64,000 nt of DNA. It comes from Nematopogon swammerdamellus (lineage: Eukaryota > Arthropoda > Insecta > Lepidoptera > Adelidae). Each line of letters begins with the position of its first letter. Position 1 is the stretch's first letter. The notes under the pieces were generated by a model. The model was not told the origin of the DNA. It searched no databases and saw nothing but the letters and a program-made list of their open reading frames with translations. The translations under genes were made by a program, and so were the position numbers. Of the stretch, positions 20,691 to 30,256 are shown in pieces. Location of the stretch: positions 28,351,558-28,415,557 of the forward strand of contig OX336336.1 in NCBI GenBank assembly GCA_946902875.1, given 5' to 3'.

Positions 20691-21611
20691 AGCTTTTAAG
20701 TATTTTAGTTACACCTGTCCCCGTGTCTGTCTGTGGGTAATCAAAGCTACCCACCCAATGTTCAATTGAGCTGAAATTTTGCATAAATATGTAAATCGGA
20801 TGACAATACATTATAATGATGTCATAGCTGGCCTGATGATGGAGCCGGAAGGTGGCCGCAGGAACTCTGTAATGAAGCGACGTAACCCCATAGAGTTTGG
20901 GCTCGTATCATTTGTCTTCACAAGTAAAAAAATTTAGAAAATGGCTTGTTTCCAATCGGAATAAATTTATAATTTTAACTTTTTACTTTTAAATATAAAT
21001 TTCAAATCAATCAAATCGTTTACTTCTATAATTTTCTGAAGCATGAAGCTAAGTGCAATATAAACTAACATATCTGTTTTGTTAAAATCGTGAGTGGAAA
21101 TACTCTCCCCCCGATGAAAAATATATACCCTCTATATGGGGGTTTAAATACGTTGGTGTAATCCACCTACAAACAGATGGATGACACAGGAATTCGAATC
21201 GCATTGATTATAAGGGTGGCCGTGGCAGGTTGAGTGATACATATTTAATTACCATTTTGTTTCGCGTTACGACCTATTGTAATTAGAGTGCCCTAGAGGG
21301 CGCGTTGATTGAAAAGCAGCGGGGGGGGGGGGGGGGGGGGAGGGGTAGAGGTGGGGATAGGGGGCATTTCTCCTAATTAGAAGTTTGTATCCTCCTAATT
21401 AGATATTTATGTACAAGAAGCATTACAGTTTATAGGGTTCTGTAGCCAGCGATACTGGCAGGGCAGGGACCTTTATTAAATCGGTTAGGTCTTTGTCCGT
21501 TCGTCCGTCTATCTGTCATAGCCTGTAGCTCGGTTCGAGCTATTCCACTGAAACTTGAGATGTTTATAGATTTCCGGGAGGTAAAGATTTTTGGACGGCC
21601 GAGCTGAATTT
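20691..21611. other. unrecognised sequence with a 20-bp poly-G run
   Basis: Contains the interspersed phrase 'tgatgatggagccggaaggt' (20836) followed by 'ggccgcaggaactctgtaat', which looks like a repeat. It also contains 20 consecutive G at 21321-21340 and a repeat F scrap at 21430-21535. No gene is seen. Confidence 0.45.
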
Positions 21612-21845
21612 GGTTTTTTTTTTATTGTAAGCTCGACATGTGGCGCCGAGGCACCCATGAGGTGTCTAACGGCGCCCATGGACATTCGGTCGTATTCGGG
21701 GGTTGCGAATGCCATGCCGGCCTGACAGGCGCCCATTCACACCATCACACCCCTCTTGCGCGGTAAGTCCAGCGTATAGGGATGCAATCCCTGCCCAGTG
21801 CGCGTGGTGCGGAGGTGGAAAGGGGACGGCGGGTTGCAGTCAAGT
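21612..21845 (-). pseudogene. LINE E 3' end fragment
   Basis: Minus-strand poly-A (poly-T at 21614-21625), then 'acaataaaa' and the reverse of 'acattcggtcgtattcgg', encoding the PNVHGRR-type tail. The middle part matching 59580-59690 has been lost: sequence jumps from the cysteine-rich tail to 'gcggtaagtccagcgtat'. It is a dead, internally deleted copy. Confidence 0.75.
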
Positions 21846-22007
21846 TTGTATTTGCGCGTTTGTGCTTCTACACGAAAAGAAAATGCGACATGTTTAAAAC
21901 ATTTTGAAGTCTTAATTTTTTATTTTTTATCATCCAACCAATAACTTAACCCTATCATTACAAGCAAGAAATAAATTATTGAAATTGAAACAGTTATTTT
22001 TTCTTTT

Positions 22008-22070
22008 TCCGTGTGAGTGCGGCACTTAAAAATAATAGCGCCACTGCATCTCTTCCCGTGCAGGTGGCAC
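22008..22070 (+). mobile_element. SINE B head fragment
   Basis: 'ccgtgtgagtgcggcactta' to 'gcatctcttcccgtgca' is the first 60 bases of the B/BA head. It is truncated there and joined to an A tail at 22085. Confidence 0.6.
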
Positions 22071-22084
22071 TGCCCCCGCGCTGG

Positions 22085-22180
22085 CGTGAAATGAAGGTAG
22101 TTCACCCGGTGTTATGGGCTGACATCTCGGATCTTGTAGGTGATGTAGCCAACCGTGTTAGTTTCCATTAAAAAAAAAGT
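22085..22180 (+). mobile_element. SINE A/BA tail fragment
   Basis: 'agttcacccggtgttatggg' to 'gtgttagtttccatt' and poly-A. Together with 22008-22070 it may be one internally deleted BA copy. Confidence 0.7.
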
Positions 22181-22191
22181 CCAGTAAAATG

Positions 22192-22402
22192 CTCCTAAGG
22201 GATAAGGACAAGATGCCGTGCATAAGGGCGACAGGCTAGCCACCTCTCACCTTGACACGGTCCTTCCGCCGAGTCACGCTGCAGGTGGGTCTTCGTGCCT
22301 CACTTGCTGCTTGATAGTTATCTTGTCCTAATATTTTGCTAAATGTAGTGGTCGGTGTTGTGCTGTAATTTACAAGACTAGTAGACTACTCTGCTTATCA
22401 TC
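22192..22402 (+). mobile_element. SINE family B, partial
   Basis: From 'aagggataaggacaagatgc' through 'cacctctcaccttgacacgg' to 'gactactctgcttatcatc'. The head's first part is absent and the end is eroded. Confidence 0.75.
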
Positions 22403-23284
22403 AAGATTTATAGTTACTATGAATTGTAAGCCGGAGGGTCCATATCGGCCGAAAAACGGCGCATAAGCAAACCACATGCCCGAAGTAGCATTAGGCGACT
22501 CTTCCCAACCGAGTAGCCTACGAAGCACCCTTTTCATCCCTCCGAAGGGTAAGTACATACTTTCGGTAAGCTCCTTAGAAGGGACTCGTTATAAACTTTT
22601 GGCTCTGTTAATTACGAACAGTATACAGACACGTTACAACTGCTAGGTACGAAGTTTGGACCATTCTTGTACGGGGCTGTACATTTGTTACGAAGAGAGG
22701 GATTGTGATAAAGAAGTAAGTATACTTTTTTAGGTTTCCGTACCGTATACGTACGGAAGCATAATACTAACCCTACACCGTCTGTCCGTTTGACTGGCCG
22801 TCCGTCCGTTCGTCTATCTTACTAGTTCAGTCATTATAGATTTTGACCCGTGAATAATCAGTTCTTGGATTTTTTTTTCGTAGTTCCCTCGGGGTGGGTC
22901 ACTGGGAGTGTAAATTCAAAAAAGTAGACTGAATCAGGCTCCTGCGTATATTCGAAAAACGGTTTTTCTTGAACAACTCGGCCATTTTTGATTTTACAGT
23001 AAAACCGTGAGGACCAAAATTGTACGAAATTTGATTCTCTACAAGTTTGGTCCTCACAATTTTTCTTCTAGGATCGATATTTTGGAAATTAAATTTGAAA
23101 AAAGCGACAAATTCAAAATATTTTCATCATCTCGTTTATTTTCAACTTTACGGCATAAATGAAGAGGACTAAACTTGTAGAGAATCAATTTCTGAACAAT
23201 TTTTGTTCCCACCTTTTTTTCCCCAAAACCGATATTTTGCCATCCAACCTATCTTCGCAGCAGAGAAACTGAGCACCCTTTTGT
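22403..23284. other. unrecognised sequence with repeat F scrap and an inverted repeat
   Basis: A reversed repeat F end lies at 22727-22850 ('ggtttccgtacc', 'cgtctgtccgtttgac'). At 23033-23054 'gattctctacaagtttggtc' is repeated inverted at 23165-23186 ('gactaaacttgtagagaatc', one mismatch). No gene recognised. Confidence 0.5.
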
Positions 23285-23573
23285 TGTTGACACTGGGCTT
23301 TTGAGAACGCATCGATTCTCAAAATAGTTTCTTTATCGCACCGCTAGGGTTTGGAACTGTCTCCCGGCGAGTGTGTTTCCCGAATCCTTTAACCTGGGTG
23401 TCTTCAAATGTCGTATCAACGGGCTAGACAGCCTAGCAACAAAGTCCGCAAATCTGCTGGCATGGCGCCTCACTGAGCGTGGTTTCGCGAGGAGAGGGCT
23501 TTTTGGCTCTGTCGACTGTACCATGTTGGTCCCTCGACAAAGCCACCCAAGTTTGTTTACTTAACTTTTGTAC
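23285..23573 (+). pseudogene. LINE D ORF2 C-terminus and 3' region
   Basis: Plus strand reads 'WNCLPA' and, continuing, 'PESFNLGVFKCRINGLDS', the typical end of a jockey-type ORF2. It continues to 'LLAWRLTERGFARRG' and a 3' end 'agccacccaagtttgtttac'. It is truncated at 5' with no RT motifs. Confidence 0.7.
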
Positions 23574-23655
23574 CGTGTGGGGTCGGTACTTAAAAAGAAT
23601 AGACCCACTGCATCTCTCCCCGTCGCATGTCGTAAAAGTCGACTAAGGGATAAGA
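23574..23655 (+). mobile_element. SINE B head fragment
   Basis: 'accgtgtggggtcggtactt' to 'gactaagggataag'. The type A SINE begins 7 bases later, so a B/BA copy was probably interrupted or replaced here. Confidence 0.65.
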
Positions 23656-23661
23656 AAATTC

Positions 23662-24045
23662 GTCAGCCTCGGTAGCTCAGTGGCGCGGTTGGTTAGTCAA
23701 CTGTTATTAAGCAACGCTGAGCGCGGTCAGTGATTGGATGGGAGACCGCTCAACCGTTGGAGGCTGACCGTGGTTCGGATTCCACGTTAAACTGTAGGTC
23801 CCTTCCCTTCTTACCTTACTAGGTGGTAGGGTTTATCCCGGCCGGGTTGGAACCACCGCACTGAACGAAACGTCGGTCGAAACGGCTATGTAAATAGTTC
23901 GTGTTTTCCGTCCAGTTTAGTGTAGCCGACATGAAATGAAGGGAAGCACTGACATGGCACCTAGTTCACCCTGTGTTATGGGCTGACATCACGGATGTTG
24001 TAGGTGATGTAGCCAACCGTGTCAGGTTCCATAAAAAAAAAAAAA
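23662..24045 (+). mobile_element. SINE family A reference copy (5S/tRNA-like head)
   Basis: Full-length copy of about 384 bp. The head starts 'gtcagcctcggtagctcagt' (tRNA A-box-like 'tagctcagtgg'), contains 'ttaagcaacgctgagcgcgg' and 'tcag(t)..ttggatggg.gaccg', which correspond to box A/intermediate/box C of 5S rRNA, and then 'gtggttcggattccacg', a B-box-like tRNA motif. These would drive polymerase III transcription. The body 'aggtggtagggtttatcccg' and tail 'aaccgtgtcaggttccat' plus poly-A are shared with family BA. It carries no protein and depends on a LINE for movement. Confidence 0.9.
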
Positions 24046-24068
24046 CTTAAAAAAAAACTCTTAACATC

Positions 24069-24933
24069 TGTGGCGGACGACGATGGCTCCGCAGTCGGCA
24101 CATCTTAGCTAGGGAAAATTAGTATAGAGAATAGCGTAGTGAGGCAGCGGCCGGCGTAGCAATAGAAGTAGGTTTTATAAGTTAGCATAGTGTAGCATAG
24201 GCGCGGGCTAGGTATAATTAAGATAATATAAGTTAGATATAAGTTAGTTATTAAGAAATATATTTTTTACAACACCGTAGACTAGTTAGCTCGTAAGGCC
24301 TAGCCCGTTAGACTTAATTAGCTTTATAATACTAACTAGGCTAGATGTAAGTTTTCATTTAATAAATAAATATATCTGGTCGGTCTTTTACTGGAGCATA
24401 CACGGACGAAGCGAGTAAGGCAGAGGGCGGTAGTGTCGCATAACGGGACTCATAGCCGAGCCGGGCGCCTATTACCCCCGCCCGCGCATTATCGAGCGAC
24501 ACAAGCGCGCTGGGCCGAGCGGGCGGGGAGTCATATAAATATAGGTGCCATTGCACCGGCTCGGCAGACCGCAGCGAACCACGAGAGAGAGAAGACCTCC
24601 AGCAAGACAGCAAGAACACATCAAGCACAGGACGTATACTCCCACAAGCGGTCGAGTTCGTCGGGCAAACAAGAGCTCCATTCGCCGTCTCTCTCTCTCC
24701 GCTGCGCGTCTCACATTTGCGGCACCCGCACAACCTGCCGTACCGTCTCGTCCGTCGCTGCTCCGGTAGTAGGCCGGCCTACTATTTACCGTCGAGCACC
24801 GGAGTTTGATTTCGCGCCCGTACACCGTTATTCCCTCTCCGCGAGTCGCTGACCGAGTGACTTGGGTGTCTTCGTCGATCCAGATTGCAAGAAACACTAC
24901 AGTCCACCGCTCCCTGAGCGTCGATCTTGAACA
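24069..24933 (+). mobile_element. solo LTR of an LTR retrotransposon (865 bp)
   Basis: It starts 'tgtggcggacgacgatggct' and ends 'gatcttgaaca', the usual TG...CA boundaries, and is flanked on both sides by 'acatc' (24064-24068 and 24934-24938), a 5-bp target duplication typical of Ty3/gypsy or BEL elements. A TATA-type motif is at 24536 and a GC-rich transcribed-like part follows. No gag, pol, primer site or second LTR is present, so the inside was lost by LTR-LTR recombination. Orientation is inferred from the TATA position. Frames of 74-141 codons inside it are not genes. Confidence 0.7.
24533..24570 (+). promoter_or_regulatory. TATA-box promoter inside the solo LTR
   Basis: 'tcatataaatataggtgcc' is a good TATA box. 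An initiator-like site would fall near 24562-24575 ('ctcggcagacc'). It is consistent with the U3/R border of an LTR. Confidence 0.5.
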
Positions 24934-24938
24934 ACATC

Positions 24939-25119
24939 ATTTATGACCACCGAGCTTACCTAACGCTCGGTATAGGTATGCTCGGTGCTTATGACGGTGT
25001 ACGTAATTCATGAACAACCCCTAACGAAACTCGAAGAAGCCTGAATTACCTGAGGACGTATTGGATGGAGATATCATTAGAAATGTTGCCTAGTTCACTT
25101 CATTGTTCTTTAATTAGTC
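24939..25119. other. unrecognised sequence
   Basis: Short unique stretch between the solo LTR and the Helitron-like repeat. Confidence 0.5.
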
Positions 25120-25347
25120 TATCCTTACCTATAATAAAATCCAACGTCTGCTTTCTGTCTGTCTGAGTGTCTGTCTGTCCGCTTATAACTCGAGAACCAC
25201 TGAACCGATTTTAATAAAACAAAATTCTACGGATATCTTGATTCTTCCCATCAACTATAGGCTACTTACTATCACGCTAAATAGCTTATGAGGTTAGCAG
25301 TGAAGTGAAATATGAGAGCGGGCGGAGCCGCGGGCACAGCTTGTCTA
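25120..25347 (+). mobile_element. fourth copy of the 220-bp Helitron-like repeat
   Basis: Opposite orientation to 16152-16812: 'tacctataataaaatccaac' to 'agccgcgggcacagcttgt'. It is nearly identical to the three tandem copies. Confidence 0.8.
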
Positions 25348-25432
25348 CAATGTAATCCAGGTGGGCGTACTTGTTGTGGTTTGCTGAGTTTAGTTTTGTA
25401 TGTCGGTCGTGGCTTTTTTTCTGTGAAATCTT

Positions 25433-25584
25433 TGTTTTTTTTTTATTGAAACTGACACGGTTGGCTACATCACCTACAATCCGAACCACGGTCAGCCTCC
25501 AACGGTCGAGCGGACACCCATCTAAGTACTGACCGCGCCCAGCGTACAGTCGACTATCTGCACCACTGAGCTGTCGAGGCTGAC
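25433..25584 (-). mobile_element. SINE family A with internal deletion
   Basis: The tail 'gattgtaggtgatgtagcca' joins directly to the head segment 'ggaggctgaccgtggttcgg': the whole body is missing. The head keeps the 5S-like and A-box parts. Confidence 0.8.
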
Positions 25585-25589
25585 ATTAT

Positions 25590-25969
25590 ATATAATCCGG
25601 TATGGGTGGCTGAGTACATGCTCCGACCAGCCAAAATAACCTTCGAGAAGGTAGGTGCCATACCGGAGACTTCCCTGGATTGCTGGCTATACTGGACTAG
25701 AGGAGAACACAACCGAGGTTGCTTGCGGCCATCTTACATCCAGTACGGTGGTGCCAACCCAGTCGGCTACAATTTGAGCCAACCACCTAGTAAGGGGCAA
25801 GGGAAGGGACCTACTGTTTTACTCCGGTTCCGAACGGTGAAGCAGCGGGTGTAGGTATGCACGTAAATTTTTTCGTCAGAAAAAACTCTTGGTACACGCC
25901 GACCGGATTCGAACCTCGGACCTCCCGCATGAGAAGCCGATGCCCAAACCGCTCGGCCACCCGCCGCTT
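25590..25969 (-). mobile_element. SINE family C, full length
   Basis: Minus-strand copy. The head 'agcggcgggtggccgagcgg' has a tRNA Ser/Leu-like D arm and 'ggttcgaatcc' B box. The body runs through 'ctgcttcaccgttcggaacc', 'gtcggagcatg' and ends 'cagccacccataccggatta'. About 380 bp. A tRNA-derived polymerase III unit with no coding capacity. The 82-codon open frame across it is a shadow. Confidence 0.9.
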
Positions 25970-26276
25970 AAAACTTTACCATTGAAAATAGGGTTCGATA
26001 TATTTAGATAATTGATACCAGCTGTCTACATGTTCGTGACTAAACTAAGTCTTGTGCGTACATCGTGAGTTAAATTATTTATATTCCATCGATTAATTTC
26101 CTCTTTTCGTATTCTAAGCGAACAAATTCCTTTATAATTTCAGTTCTATAACCTTCTCATTCGTTAAGTAGGAGGAAATAAAAAAAAAAATTAATAAAAG
26201 TGCATGTCGTCCGTCTGGTCTAAAAGAAACATTTTCTGTATTTATAGGTTTGACACTTGTCACTATTTATAGATTT
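25970..26276. other. unrecognised AT-rich sequence
   Basis: No feature recognised. Confidence 0.5.
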
Positions 26277-26611
26277 ACCGTGTGGGGCCGGTACTTTAAA
26301 AGAATAGCCCCACTGCATCTCTCCCCGTGTATGTCGTAAAAGGCGACTAAGGGATATGACTCCTTTCTTATATTACTAGGTGGTAGGGTTTAACCCGCCC
26401 GGGTTGGTACCACCGCACTGAATGAAAGGTCGGTCAAAACGGCTATGTAAATAGTTTGTGTTTTCCGTCCAGTTCAGTGTAGCCGGCACGACCGAAGGGA
26501 AGCACTGACGTGGCACCAAGTTCACCCGGTGTTATGGGCTGACATCACGGATGTTGTAGGTGATGTAGCCAACCGTGTCAGTTTCAATAATAAAAAAAAA
26601 TAAAAAAAAAA
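26277..26611 (+). mobile_element. SINE family BA, full-length reference copy
   Basis: 'accgtgtggggccggtactt' head, 'gtaaaaggcgactaagggat' junction, A body 'aggtggtagggtttaacccg', A tail 'ccaaccgtgtcagtttcaat' and A-rich end. It is the clearest example of the B head fused to the A body. Confidence 0.9.
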
Positions 26612-26649
26612 TTTTATTTTTTTAGGAACATTTTCGTACAATTTGGTTC

Positions 26650-26912
26650 GATCACGTCCCGATCATCGGTTCTCAAAATCTTTTCTTTATCGCACCGCTA
26701 GCATGCGGAACTGTCTTCCGGCGATTGTCTTTAACCTGGGAGTCTTCTAGCATCGTATCAACAGGCTAGACAGCCTAGCAATTGTCCGCAAATCTGCTGG
26801 CTTGGCACGTCTCTGAGCGAGAGCGTGGCTTCGCAAGTAGAAGTGTCTTAGAATCAGTCGACTGCATCATTGATCCCCCGGCTCAGCCACCCATGTTGGT
26901 TTACATAAAAAG
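26650..26912 (+). pseudogene. LINE D C-terminus with intact 3' tail
   Basis: Diverged copy of 23285-23573 ending 'cagccacccatgttggttta' and 'cataaaaaga'. The tail is important because the tRNA-type SINE C ends almost the same way. Confidence 0.65.
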
Positions 26913-27239
26913 AATCGTCGTCAAATTTATCAACAAGCCTTTTGATTGAATATCCCCCAGGTTATAGGTAGTAGGGAACACACTTACCGGAAATTCGTTC
27001 CATATTATCCCCATGCGACACATAAACGATTTCTAAAAGCGATGTGTTCTCAGAACTTGGGTGTCAACAATATATGGATTACAAAATTATTAATATTTTA
27101 TTATTCATAAAACGAACTGCAACTAAACTAGCCGATAAGTGGCAGAACCCATACTCACACGTCGTTGGATGGTTGAAAACTAAGACCCAGATCTCCATCA
27201 TAAGGGCAGTATCAACTAGAATTAGAGGCACACGAAGAA

Positions 27240-27841
27240 AAATTAATAATAATAATAAAATAATATAATAAAATTCTTTATTCAGGCAAAAAACCCACAC
27301 TTCACAATACATACACAATGCACAATAAAAAAAAAAAACAGCAAACATTTCATAAACCGTTGGGTGTAGTCATAATTTTTTCCCAGTGGGCAAACATTCC
27401 GCCGCACAGGCTTTGTGAAAGCCCTGCGAGAATCTCGTTCGAGCTCATCACGAGTCTCTGTCGGAATCCGGATACCCTGGAGCGCATAATGGCGTAAAAG
27501 TCCTGCACTCTTGCATCTGCAAACATGCCCGATGCACTGCAGTGTCTGGGCAACCGCATGAGCTGCCTGAAGATGTTGTTGTACTGGACTCTTACACCAT
27601 TATACGCCCCTTTTGTGTACGCCGTCCACAGTTGGCACGTGTAGGTTTGGCAATATGCCCTGACAAGGGTAATTTTCACCTCCTCAGGGCATTTGCCAAA
27701 CCTCCTAGCCACCATATTGCCAACCACGGATAATGCCCTCCGCTGCCTCTCAATATCAGCATCATCTTTCAGGTCGGAAGTCAGCACGTGACCAAGGTAC
27801 TTAAACTGTTCAACCCGTTTTATGACTGAGCCAGACCCCAC
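27240..27841 (-). mobile_element. 5'-truncated LINE (RTE-like) copy
   Basis: Minus-strand element with a coding C-terminus (27350-27841), a 3' UTR and a polyadenylation-like 'gaataaagaattttatta' end followed by tandem 'att' (27240-27275). A 12-base poly-A-type tract in the 3' UTR is at 27327-27338. The 5' truncation point coincides with a perfect hairpin at 27836-27870. Confidence 0.7.
27350..27841 (-). CDS. reverse transcriptase C-terminal fragment
   Basis: 163 codons beginning within 'KRVEQFKYLGHVLTSDLKDD', which is the 'FKYLG' block that follows the reverse transcriptase palm in many LINE proteins. It continues with 'ALSVVGNMVARRFGKCPEEV' and ends 'HWEKIMTTPNGL'. The catalytic 'YADD' part is absent because of 5' truncation, so it is inactive. 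The frame is otherwise intact, suggesting recent insertion. The family is RTE-like by this block; a CR1-type assignment is possible. Confidence 0.75.
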   Translation of the reverse strand: MGSGSVIKRVEQFKYLGHVLTSDLKDDADIERQRRALSVVGNMVARRFGKCPEEVKITLVRAYCQTYTCQLWTAYTKGAYNGVRVQYNNIFRQLMRLPRHCSASGMFADARVQDFYAIMRSRVSGFRQRLVMSSNEILAGLSQSLCGGMFAHWEKIMTTPNGL

Positions 27842-27870
27842 CCATCTATATGACTAATAGATGGGTGGGG
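27836..27870. repeat. perfect 14-bp hairpin at LINE 5' junction
   Basis: 'ccccacccatctat' and 'atagatgggtgggg' are exact inverted repeats separated by 7 bases. It lies at the 5' end of the truncated LINE and could come from template switching during insertion. Confidence 0.8.
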
Positions 27871-28598
27871 TTAGGAGACAGCGCTGGCTTATTTTCTACC
27901 GAAGAATGATGAGCGCTTTGTTGGGACCAGATCCCACGATGTTTGTGGTGGATCGGCCGCACCTCCACCATCGCATTCTGGACCCTCATTCAACGCTTAC
28001 TTGAAGCATTCGTAACCCAATAAGCATCCCCAGGCGCAGTCTACCAGCATTAATCTCGATTTAGAAATGGTTTCGTTCCTTTCTACTGTTATTCACTTGC
28101 TTGTTTGTGTAAATATTTTGTATATACCTACTTGCACTAGTCGTTAAATAAATATAACAAATAAATTTTCATGTGTGATATATGGATTTTCCGAGCGAGT
28201 CCTGCGGGTGTGTCAAATACGGATGGGGACAGGAGCGATGAGGCAAGCTAATTCATCAGAGCACCGCCTAGACCAATATGTATCCACGTCAAAGTTCATC
28301 CACCAGCTGGATCCCGACCGAGAGCGCTCCCTGCGTAACCCCTCTGAATGCCCAACCTAACGGGCTGTCTGAAAGACTGCGACACCAGAATTTTCGATCA
28401 AAACTTTACCGATAATATTAGCAAACTTTTTAGCGTCTGGCGATCATGACTCAAGGGTCTCAGATTGCATAAATTATACAAATTGAGAGAACAAGATTCC
28501 CTTTCTATTTGAAGGGTAAATTTTGCAAACATTTTGTACATTTAGTTTAGAGTCTCTGTAATTAGTTTTGTTTATAATCTTTTGTAATCATTCATTTA
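27871..28598. other. unrecognised sequence
   Basis: A 61-codon plus frame (28175-28360) is present but carries no identifiable domain or splice logic. Nothing is called. Confidence 0.4.
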
Positions 28599-28849
28599 AT
28601 ATTCATTTTAAAGTTTTCGGATTAACAGTAGGTGTTAAAGACTTACATAAGTCGACGTTTCGCCCGCTACGTCGCGGGCTTCTTCCTCAGCTGGTTGATT
28701 GATTGTTTGACGTCTGGTACAACGGACACCAGACGTCGGCTCCAGGAACTCCCGCAGTTCCTGAAGAAGCCCGCGACGTAGCGGGCGAAACGTCGACTTA
28801 TGTAAGTCTTTCACACCTACTGTGAATCCGAAAACTTAAAAATGAATAT
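28599..28849. mobile_element. foldback MITE with about 85-bp arms
   Basis: 'atattcattttaaagttttc', 'aagacttacataagtcgacg' and 'tttcgcccgctacgtcgcgg' on the left are matched inverted on the right ('ccgcgacgtagcgggcgaaa', 'cgtcgacttatgtaagtctt', 'gaaaacttaaaaatgaatat'). The centre holds a second hairpin ('gacgtctggt' with 'accagacgtc'). No coding frame. Confidence 0.85.
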
Positions 28850-29824
28850 GATTAATAACTTTCATTTAAGGCCCTGTCAACCCGTATTCACCTGTACTCC
28901 TCTTTCAAGGCGACGCTTTCGCTCGTTGGAGTAGGATGCAACTAAATCAATCAATTTTAGCGCAAGCGAAAATTAGGTTTTAATTTTTTTATTCCAAAAC
29001 TACGGATCGAAACAAATAAGTAAAAGCTACGGATTTAGATAAATATTCAACAAATAAAATATATTTTTTCCAAAGCCTTTATTTGGTCACTTTGCCTTAA
29101 AATAAGTTTTTATAACTAAATTCAGAGGCATGTTCATGATTGTTTTCTATCGAGCGAAGTTAATCAAATCGTGTTTTCAAAAAGCTATCGATCTGCGCTG
29201 ATAGATGAAGTTTTACATATATTAAAACTGAATCTGTCAGGTAAGTAATATTGGCGGTACACTTCTTGAAATTCGAGTAAGATGCGGTCTCATGTCACCT
29301 TAATGTTTAGCTCTGTCCCCGTTTGCGTATAAAATACGTGTATTCTTATTCCATATTTCTCACCTCCTTTCACATCTATTCTTTGCTGGCTATGGAATCC
29401 TAAAAACGCTGAAAACACTTTCAGAGTTCTCGTAAACATAGCAGTTTTATTGAAGGTTTTATGGGTTAAACAGTTTTTATGAGTTTGCGTGGTAGCCCTC
29501 TGTTTCCGTCAACTTATATAGTATCTCTTTTACTTGCGAGTTAATGGTGTAACGAAAATAGTTTGACCTTGATTATCAGAATGCTTTGAATACAGTATAT
29601 CCAACAAAAACAGGGCCACATTTCCTCTGTTGCGGAATAAGGTACGTATTATGTAAGTATTTTATGTTACTTTTGTTTATTGTTGTAAACTCGTATTTAT
29701 ATACTGATATGTATTTGTATGCGTGTTTTTTCTTAAGTACGTATACTGTAAGATGTTCCTTTATGAGGTGCAAATTTTAGGGGTGCTTATCCGCCATATA
29801 ATCATTATTTTTGGCATTACTTTT
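28850..29824. other. unrecognised sequence
   Basis: About 1 kb of AT-rich DNA. Two overlapping open frames of about 65 codons on opposite strands (29576-29780) have no family signature. Confidence 0.5.
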
Positions 29825-30078
29825 CGAGAAATTTGATAGGGCATGTATATGATATTATTTGTCAATGGTTCTACTCAATTAAAACTTTATTCCCCAGCGT
29901 GCCACTAGGTATCTAAACAGCTGATTCCTTGAGGTAATTTGACTATCGCCTTCGGGTCGCACCGCACCCAACGCGCTGCACAGGAGTGTCCACGACTTCA
30001 AATAATGAACTCTTTAGATACCTAGTGGCGCTTTTTAATTGAGTAGAACATAGATAATATGCCCTGCCAAATTTCTCG
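29825..30078. mobile_element. foldback MITE 3, about 254 bp
   Basis: 'cgagaaatttg', 'agggcat', 'gttctactcaattaaaa' and 'gccactaggtatctaaa' on the left pair with 'tttagatacctagtggc', 'ttttaattgagtagaac', 'atgccct' and 'caaatttctcg' on the right. The centre is a GC-richer spacer of about 100 bp. No protein. Confidence 0.8.
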
Positions 30079-30256
30079 CCCCAACATATTTGAAGCTAAT
30101 AAAGGAAGATCATACATATATTTATTATTATATTGTGTGTTATAATTATTCTCTGTTCTAATGTCGGCACTATGCTTGACTTTAGTCTTCTTCACTTACT
30201 CTCATCACCTCAAGGTTAACTGGAAGAAATAACTTATTTGTTAGTTTCTCTGTGTT

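Noticed and set aside
24359..24897. overlapping 74-141-residue proteins
   Set aside because: Open frames on both strands of a GC-rich solo LTR with no domain.
28175..28360. 61-residue coding exon
   Set aside because: No recognisable domain and no matching splice sites.
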